Origin: Orobanche coerulescens
Taxonomy: Eukaryota > Streptophyta > Magnoliopsida > Lamiales > Orobanchaceae
DNA: 64,000 nt
Direction of reading: 5' to 3'
NCBI GenBank assembly: GCA_033398695.1
Contig: CM065815.1
Span: 142,831,001-142,895,000, forward strand
The notes under the pieces were generated by a model. It worked only from the letters and a program-made list of their open reading frames with translations, searched no databases and had not been told where the DNA came from. A program made the position numbers and the translations under genes. Shown here in pieces: positions 57,133-64,000 of the stretch; the stretch's first letter is position 1, and each line of letters starts with the position of its first letter.

Positions 57133-58869
57133 TCGCATCAAGATATGGTCGGCATTAGTCCTGAACACGCTTGCCACTATCTAAAGATCGGCCCGGCAAG
57201 GAAGCCTGTTCACCGGAAACGTAGGAAATTCGGTCCTGATAAGTACGTTGCGCTCGATGCAGAAGTCAAAAAGCTACTCGGCAACAAACTGATTGGAGTA
57301 GCTACCGACGAGCCACAGTGGGTAGCCAACGCAGTGCTCGTCAAAAAGGTGAGCAACTCATGGAGATTATGCATCGATTTCACCGACCTCAATGCAGCAT
57401 GTCCGAAAGACCACTTTCTGATGCCTCATATTGACCACTTGGTCGATAGCACGACATGTTGCGAAATGATGTCGTTTATAGACGCCTTCACCGGGTGCCA
57501 TCAAATCCCAATGGCGGAGAAAGACGTAAAACACACGTCATTCCACACGAAAAAAGACGTGTACTTTTGGGTCCGAATGCCGTTCGGTCTGAAGAATGCG
57601 GGGGCAACCTACCAACGACTAGTCAACGGGATGTTTGCCAACCAGATCGGCAAGACCATGGAGGTTTACATTGACGACATCATGGTCAAGAGCCTCAAAA
57701 AGGAAGATCACCTCAAAGATCTTGTCGAGACGTTCGCCATTCTCGAGAAATTCAACATGAAATTGAACCCCAAAAAATGCAACTTCGGGGTAAGCCCCGG
57801 AAAGTTCCTAGGGCACATCGTGAGCCAAAGGGGGATCGAAGCGAACCCCATCAAGATCCAGGCGATCCTCGACATGCAGGAGCCACGGAATGTCAAACAG
57901 GTGCAACTCCTCACAGGTTGTCTAGCTGCCCTTAATCGTTTCATTTCTCGGCTCGGAGACAAAAGCAAGCCATTCTTTGCCACCATAAAGAATAAGAAAT
58001 TTACATGGACGAAGGAAAGTCAAGTGGCATTCTCCAAAATCAAGGAGTATCTGTCTAATCCCCAAATTTTGGCAAAACCAATCCCCAGCGAAAAGCTATT
58101 CCTTTACCTGGCGGCCTCGGAGGTCGCGCTGAGCGCTGTATTAGTGCGAGCAGAGGGGCTAGCCCACTTGCCGATCTACTTCGTTAGCCAAGCGCTCCAT
58201 GACGCGAAAATGCGTTACACGCCTCTGGAGAAGATCGCCTACGCTTTAGTCATGAGTGTTCGCAAGCTGAGGGCCTACTTCTTCGAACACCAAGTGGAGG
58301 TTCTGAAGACTCTCCCCTTAAGGCAAGTTCTGCACCGGCCAGACACCAACGGGCGACTCCTCAAGTGGTCACTGGAGATCGCCCAATACGGTGTTACGTA
58401 CGCTCCTCGCACGGCGATCAAAGGCCAAGCTCTGGCGGATTTTGTGGTGGAATTAATGTTCCCGCCCAGTCCGACCCAGGTCGGCCGTCCTGCTTGGAAA
58501 TTATATGTGGATGACTCGGCGACCAACTCGCGAGCAGGGGCAGGGATTGTCCTCATCAGCCCCGACGGCCAAAGTTTCACAAATGCTGTGCGTTTCGGGT
58601 TCCGTGCGACTAACAATGAAGCCGAGTACGAAGCCTTGGTAGGCGGGCTCGATCTAGCACTCGCCCTGGACGTTCGTCGCCTCCACATCTTCATGGACTC
58701 CCTCTTGGTCGTGAACTAAGTCAAGGGGGAATATGAGGCGCGCGGTGAACAAATGATCAAATACTAAGAATTGGTCGCCGAAATGTGCACAAAGTTTGAA
58801 GAAGTGCTGATCGAACAGGTCCCGAGAGAGCACAACTCCCAGGCTGATGCCCTATCCAAACTAGCATCG
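57133..58869 (+). pseudogene. Tat B reverse transcriptase and RNase H
   Basis: The main open part is 57145-58719. RT motifs in order are KLIGVATDEPQWVANAVLVK, WRLCIDFTDLNAACPKDHF, MSFIDAFTGCHQIPM, RMPFGLKNAGATYQRLVN and the catalytic YIDD (in VYIDDIMVKS, near 57667). A connection domain follows, with the first RNase H-like region at 58080-58300 and a second RNase H starting LYVDDSATNSRAGAGIVLIS near 58501. TAA codons at 58717-58719 and 58765-58767 interrupt this RNase H before HNSQADALSKLAS. Both replace likely CAA or similar sense codons. It copies element RNA to DNA in the family. Confidence 0.92.
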
Positions 58870-60187
58870 TCAGATGGGGCGGCAGACTTCTCTAACATCC
58901 AAATCACGAAGTCAGCAACACCAGAGATCGACAGAAGCCTGATCACCACAGTTGCCATCGCCGAAGAGAACTGGATGACTCCGTTCATTAAATACTTGAA
59001 GTACGGAACGGTCCCCACCGATTGTATCAAAGCTCGCCAGCTTCAGCTCCGTGCAACCAGATACACCCTATTGGACGACCGGCTTTACAAGCGAGCTTTC
59101 AGCCTTCCTCTTCTCAAGTGCATTACGCCGGAGGAAGGCCGACTCGTTTTAGCCGAGATCCATGACAGGATCTGTGGAAATCACGCTGGAGGGCAAGCTC
59201 TCATCCATAAGACGACCAGGCAAGGTTTTTTCTGGCCTACACTACAAAAGGACGCGATCGCCTACGCTCGATCGTGTCACAGGTGTCAAGTGATGGGCCC
59301 GAACATCAAGCTCTCCCCCGAGCAGCTCACTTCTATGTACAGCCCGTGGGTTCGCCCAATGGGGCATCTACCTCATCAGTCCCTTGCCGACGGCGCCAGG
59401 GGGATGTAAATTTGTCATCGTGGGGGTCGATTATTTCACAAAATGGGCTGAGGCCGAGCCACTGAACAAGATAGGCCAAGAACAAGTGATCAAGTTCATT
59501 TGGAAGAACATCATATGCCGGTTCGGTCTACCCCATGCTATCATATCCGACAACGGAAAGCAGTTCGACGGCTTGGAAGTCATGCAATTCTACAAGAAAT
59601 GGGGAATTAAAAAGTTATTCTCGGCCCCTTACCACCCTCAGACGAACGGGCAGGTAGAGGCTGTAAACAAGATTCTCAAACACACGATCAAAGCAAGACT
59701 CGAATCCAAACAAGGACGATGGGCGAGCGAGCTCCCGGATGTTTTGTGGTCCTACCGAACGACGACCCGAAATTCAACCGGCGAAACTCCATTCGCCCTT
59801 GCCTTCGGAACAGAGGCAGTGATCCCTTCAGAGACCGACGTCCTCAGCCACCGAACTGAACAAGAAATGACGACGGACAATGATGTAGCCCGACGGATCG
59901 ACCTGGATATGCTCGAAGAACGACTGACCTCGGAAATGAAGAACACGATCCATAAAAGGAAATTCGAAAAATTCTTCAATTCGAAGGTCAAGGAAAGGCG
60001 GTTCCAAGTGGGCGACCTAGTCCTCAAAAAGGTCCGGACTCACACGGGAGTATTTGGATGGAATTGGGAAGGCCCCTTCAGGATATCCAAATAGCTGACC
60101 AAAGGAGCCTACGAACCCCAACACCCAGACGGCACTCTGGACCAATATCCCTGGAACGCCGTACATTTGAAGAAATACTACCAATAA
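58870..60187 (+). pseudogene. Tat B integrase
   Basis: The zinc-binding HHCC part is at 59160-59290 (HDRICGNHAGGQALIH and RSCHRCQVMG). A one-base shift at about 59349 moves to the second frame, where VDYFTKWAEAEP (Asp), IISDNGKQFDGL (Asp) and HPQTNGQVEAVNK (Glu) give a complete DDE triad. The C-terminal KVKERRFQVGDLVLKKV segment follows. TAG at 60092-60094 stands where element A has TGG (Trp). The natural end is KKYYQ and TAA at 60185-60187. Confidence 0.92.
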
Positions 60188-61330
60188 AAACTTTGTATTC
60201 AGTTACCCAATGTACAAAGAGTTTAATGAGATTTTCCGATCCCCTCTATATGATTCGCCTCGACAAAACAAACAAGTAAAAGAGAGGACGACTCGCTCGC
60301 CCTATAAGAGGTCGTCATCTAACCTGATGGACCTATGCAAGCGATCGCCCCTCCAAGCAGAACGTATACCATCGAGGATCGTCATCTAAATCGCCCGCCC
60401 TTTCGTTTAAATATGAGGTGGACGTAGACGAAGGACCCTCCAAAACAAATCAGTGGACGCGCTCGCCCGTCCTCAGATACATCATCTAATCTGATGGACC
60501 GAGGCAGGCGATTGCATCCTACCCCATCACAATGTATGCCCTCTTAGGCAGAAAAGTGCTAACAAGCCACGATAGCGAAGTCGATTTATCCGACGGCGCC
60601 CCGTGCAAGGACTCCTCCAGGCAAAGACCGACCGCCCCTTCGCTACATTGCGAGGCGAAACGTAGCCTACGGAGGACCTTCACAATTAAGTGAGTCGCGA
60701 GAAATTAACCATCGGACGGAATGTCGCTCGCGCATAAGACATAGTCGTAGAGGTTGGTTCCATCGAACCCCACGACTGTGCGATTTCTCTCCAGGCCGTG
60801 ATGTTCGGCCACCCTCGAGGAATCAACAAAATGGAAGATCGCAAGAACCGAACTAAAGATAGCTCACTAAACGAATTATTTTCGTTCCCTTACTTTCGCT
60901 AAGTAAACAAAAACAAGGGGCAAAGCGGAGCTATTCATACATGCGATCAGGAGGACGAAACCACACACGAGCGGCTTTGTTCAAACACACATATGACGAT
61001 CGGTTTCGTTCAAGAAATTTACAAGTAAGAATTTTAAGCATACCAATACATTCGAAGCTATTCATACAACGGCTGTTCTCCAAACAATTGTGCAAAGTCG
61101 AAATGATGCGAAACATTCAGACAGACGACCATACAAGCAAGGCATCAGGTGCAATTATGTAAACACTTGTGTAAATTCATATGTGAAACATTCAGAGAGG
61201 CGATCGAACAAACAAAGGATCATATGCAAATACATATTTTATTTCATTCAAGTCATTTGTACATACGCCCGAAGGCAAAACAAGAAGAAACTGAAAATTA
61301 CAAAGAAAAAAAAAATGATAGCGGTCTCAC
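60188..61330. other. Untranslated 3' region of Tat B, first copy
   Basis: It matches 839-2026 of element A, with a deletion near 60390. It contains the purine run AAAAACAAGGGGCAAAG at about 60910-60926. No gene seen. Confidence 0.7.
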
Positions 61331-61975
61331 TCAGGCCGCCCCCGCCTGGCCTTCGTCACCAGCAGCTGGATCGGCGTGTGCTTCCTCACCGGCTTCTGGA
61401 TGAACAAGTTTGTCCGGCGACGGATACCATCTCAGGTCGATCCCGAGGTCGGTGAGGTCAAGGATCGGCAGAAAAAAGGCCGGCTGCAAGGGATGCCCAA
61501 ACACGTAGGCTTTGAAGTTATCGATCAGAGGGACGACCTCGAGCCCTCCCTTCTTGGAAGCGTGGATGGCGTCGGCGTAAGCCATGTAATAAGCAAACTC
61601 GCCGACTTACTCCACGTTGAGTTAGGGATCGGTCTCGATCGCCTCCAACTTCTCCTTCAGCCACGCGACTGTTTGGTTCGTATCCTTGAGCTCGGCAACC
61701 TTGGCGGCCAGCTCCCCCTTCGACGACTCCAAATCGCCATTTAGCCGGTCCACCACCGCCTTCAGCCCGGTCACCTCCTCCTGCAAGGCCGCATGCAACC
61801 GACGGGCCTCCATCATCTGATCGCGCATCCGATCGATTGTCGCCCGGGACCGGTCAAGCTCCTGCCTCATCCGGTCAAGATCCTGTTTAGCTCGCTTGGC
61901 CATCTCAGCATACTCCTTCTCCATGGCCACGATCCTATCGGCAAACTCGGCGTTCTGGTTCCGAGCAACCGAAGG
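61331..61975 (-). pseudogene. Partial antisense gene of Tat B, copy 1
   Basis: This corresponds to the last exon of the antisense gene of element A: the coiled coil (RMRQELDRSRATIDRMRDQM) and the tail (MAYADAIHASKKGGLEV). It is very like element A. Its upstream side is cut at about 61970, where the coding sequence jumps to untranslated sequence (CGTCATCTAACATGTCGG), so no start exons remain. A frameshift near 61607 also splits the tail from the coiled coil. Confidence 0.8.
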
Positions 61976-62690
61976 TCCGTCATCTAACATGTCGGTCCCA
62001 GGAAGAAAAGTGCTAACAAGCCACGATCACGAAGTCGATTAATCCGATGGCGCCCCGTGCAAGGACTCCTCCAGGCCGAGATCATCTTCCCCATCGCTAC
62101 AATGAGAGGCAAAACGTAGCCTACGGAGGATCCTCACAATTAAGTGAGTCGCGAGACGTAGACCGTCAGACGGAATGTCGCTCGCGCACAAGACATGGTC
62201 GCAGAGGTCAGTTCCATCGAACTCCACGACCGTGAAAGGTTCCTCTAGGCCGAGATGGTCAGCCTTCCTCGAGAAATATGCAAAATTGAAGATCGCAAGA
62301 AGTAAAACAAAGATAGCTCGCTAAACGATTTATTTTCGTTCCCTTACTTTCACTAAGTAAACAAAAACAAGGGGGAGAGTGGCGCTATACATACGACGAT
62401 CGGCTTTGTTCAGATATACATACAACGATCGACTTTGTTCCGAAATTTACCAGTATGATTTTAAGTATATCAATTCATTTGGAGCTGCACATTCGACGAT
62501 CGCTCCTACTCAAACACCTTTGTATGAAGTCAAATACAAAATATTCGGAAAGACGAACATACAGACAAGAAATCAGAGAAGGAAATACTCATTTCATTTC
62601 ATTTGAAATACAAGCATGGTCACCCGAAGGCAAGATATAAAAAGGGAAGCCTAGAAAATTACAAGCAAAAAAAAAAAGAGCAAAGCTAGC
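61976..62690. other. Untranslated 3' region of Tat B, second copy
   Basis: It repeats the sequence of about 60548-61300 (GAAAAGTGCTAACAAGCCAC and AATTAAGTGAGTCGCGAGA) in diverged form, including the purine run before GGCGCTATACATAC. No gene seen. Confidence 0.75.
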
Positions 62691-64000
62691 TTAGGGTGTC
62701 CCTGCCGAGCCATCACCCCCGGCCGCAGGATCGGCATTCGCTCCCTCGCCAGCATCAAGCACTGCACCCCTGTCCTTCGGGGCATCCAGGTGAACAAGGT
62801 TTTCGAGCGACGGATACCAGCTTAAGTCGACCCCAAGATCCAAGGAGAGGTCTAGGATCGGCACGAAGAAGGCGGGCTTCAAAGGGTGATCAAGCGCGTA
62901 GGCTTTGAAGTTATCAGCCAAAGGGCCAACCTCGAGCCCTCCCCTCTTAGCAGCACGGATTGGGTCAGCATAAGCCATATAATAGGTAAATTCATTGATG
63001 TATTCCACGTTAAGGAAGGATCGACCTCGGTCGCCTCTAGCTTCTTCCTCAGCCCCGCAACCGTTTGGTTCGCGCCCTGGAGCTCGGCAACCTTGGTGGC
63101 CACCTCTTCATTTGATGACGTCAGCTCGCGGGTCACCCGCTCGACGATCGCCTTCAGCTCGGTGACCTCCTTCTGGCCAGCTGTGTGCGACCTGCGGGCA
63201 TCCGTCATCTGATCTCGCATCCGGTCATTTGCCGCCCGGGCCCGATCAAGGTCTTGGCTCGCCCTGTTGGCCGCCTCCACGGATATCTTCTCCATTGCCA
63301 CGAGCCTGTCAGCAAACTCAGCATTTTGTTTGCGAGCGGCCCCGAGGTCCGCCTGAAGACGAGCGGTGGAGGGCCGTCCAGGTCGGTCGTCCAGGCCTTC
63401 AGCAGGGTGGAAACAGCTCGAGCAACGTAGTGAGGGACATCACAAGCCTCACGAGGAGCATTTCTCGATAGGAAATCCAGCACCATCAGCGAGCAGTTCG
63501 GGTCTGAGCGACGGACCCTGTACCAAGAACAAAAGAGTTAGTATATTTCCAACAAGGAAATATCATAACCTAGCAAATCAACTAAGCTCACCTTGCAACC
63601 TTCTCCGGATCGCGGCCAAAGAACGGCCTCCCACGAGAGGTCTCAGTGCTTGCAACCGCCGCGGATTCCAGGAAACTCGAGAAGGGCGTGGACCCCTCCA
63701 CCAGTGGAATCGCGAAAAGTGGAGGCGCGGCGATCGGCACCGCCCCGGTAGGTGCATCAGCAGCAGCAGAGACCGAGGGCCCCTCCGCCCTCCGCCTCTT
63801 GCGATTGAGCCGGATTCCTCCCTCCTCCCGAGGCTCTTGTTCACCAGCGACCGGCTCCACAAGAGGCCTTGCCTCTGGGACTGGTCGGATTGGCACCGCA
63901 GGAACTCGGCTTGTCTTCTTCCCTTGGCGCAGGCAACTCATGATCCCAGGGTTCGACATAGCAACCTCTGTCGGGGGATCTAAGTAGTGGGGGAAGCGGA
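62691..64000 (-). pseudogene. Antisense gene of Tat B, copy 2 (5' part beyond window)
   Basis: The last exon (62691-63517) has the tail YYMAYADPIRAAKRGGLEVG and the coiled coil (RDQMTDARRSHTAGQKEV). The preceding exon (from 63592 upward) is open: MSNPGIMSCLRQGKKTSRV, basic RLNRKRRR, and DPEKVAR at the junction. A 74-bp intron separates them. The last exon lacks about 45 codons near 63385 and has frameshifts there and near 63010, so this copy is also damaged. Its tail is clearly more diverged from element A than copy 1. The gene continues past the window end. Confidence 0.78.
63518..63591 (-). other. Spliceosomal intron in antisense gene (copy B2)
   Basis: On the minus strand: donor GCAAG|GTGAGC, branch site ATACTAAC, acceptor GTACAG|GGTCC, 74 bp. 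It has the same position and phase as the intron at 2946-3020, while the body sequence differs. Confidence 0.8.

Larger units (their letters stand above)
53344..64000 (+). mobile_element. Tat-lineage Ty3 retrotransposon B, truncated by window end
   Basis: It begins with a 925-bp LTR of the same family as element A. In order there are a primer site, gag, protease, RT/RNase H, integrase, an untranslated region, a partial antisense gene, repeated untranslated sequence and a second antisense gene running past the window. Its 3' LTR is out of view. Coding frames are nearly intact, broken by about six nonsense codons and two frameshifts. It serves as the reference for element A. Confidence 0.93.

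Overview
This is plant nuclear DNA, almost certainly from a flowering plant (eudicot-like). It is AT-rich, packed with nested transposable elements, and contains one host gene with spliceosomal introns. That gene is an apparently intact PEX2 (peroxisomal RING peroxin) on the minus strand, eight exons between 38679 and 46316. I see no rRNA, tRNA or CRISPR array. All calls come from reading the sequence; no database search was run.

Layout. 1-6090 is the 3' half of a Ty3 (Tat-lineage) retrotransposon, copy A: decayed integrase, long 3' region, an antisense multi-exon gene and the 3' LTR. A sits inside the reverse transcriptase of an older Ty1/copia element (6091-9475), which also carries a hAT-type element with perfect 8-bp target duplications. 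A mariner-like element (9860-11251) follows. Copia element C (11414-21075) is decayed and carries a 2.1-kb solo Ty3 LTR and a polyA retroposon. An Athila-type Ty3 element (22647-31731, target duplication GGCGG) has landed inside one unit of a GC-rich tandem repeat. It lacks RT, RNase H and integrase, but keeps gag-protease and an envelope-position ORF that appears to have its own promoter. Next come a Mutator-like element (32287-33124) and a 3.5-kb mariner-ended fold-back element full of inverted minisatellite arrays (33406-36895), itself hit by a hAT element (34366-35554).

The PEX2 region follows. A small Mutator-like MITE lies downstream of the stop codon. Intron 3 holds a short LTR element (TRIM-like) with three hAT-type insertions, two of them nested one in the other. 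A very young, internally deleted copia element D (46489-51899) starts only 173 bp upstream of the PEX2 start codon. After a 300-bp tandem duplication, Tat copy B (same family as A) begins with its 5' LTR at 53344 and runs off the window. It has gag, protease, RT/RNase H and integrase broken by a few nonsense codons and frameshifts, followed by two antisense-gene copies of different ancestry.

How the parts relate. The nesting gives a relative history: the oldest copia element and the tandem repeats were invaded by Tat A, Athila and DNA transposons, and copia D is among the latest arrivals. The most notable biology is (1) a Tat antisense gene with its own TATA box and introns conserved between divergent copies, (2) an internal Athila promoter that repeats the LTR promoter architecture, including a TGTGCCGCGGCACA palindrome array, (3) a fold-back minisatellite transposon, and (4) a recent defective copia insertion in the PEX2 promoter.
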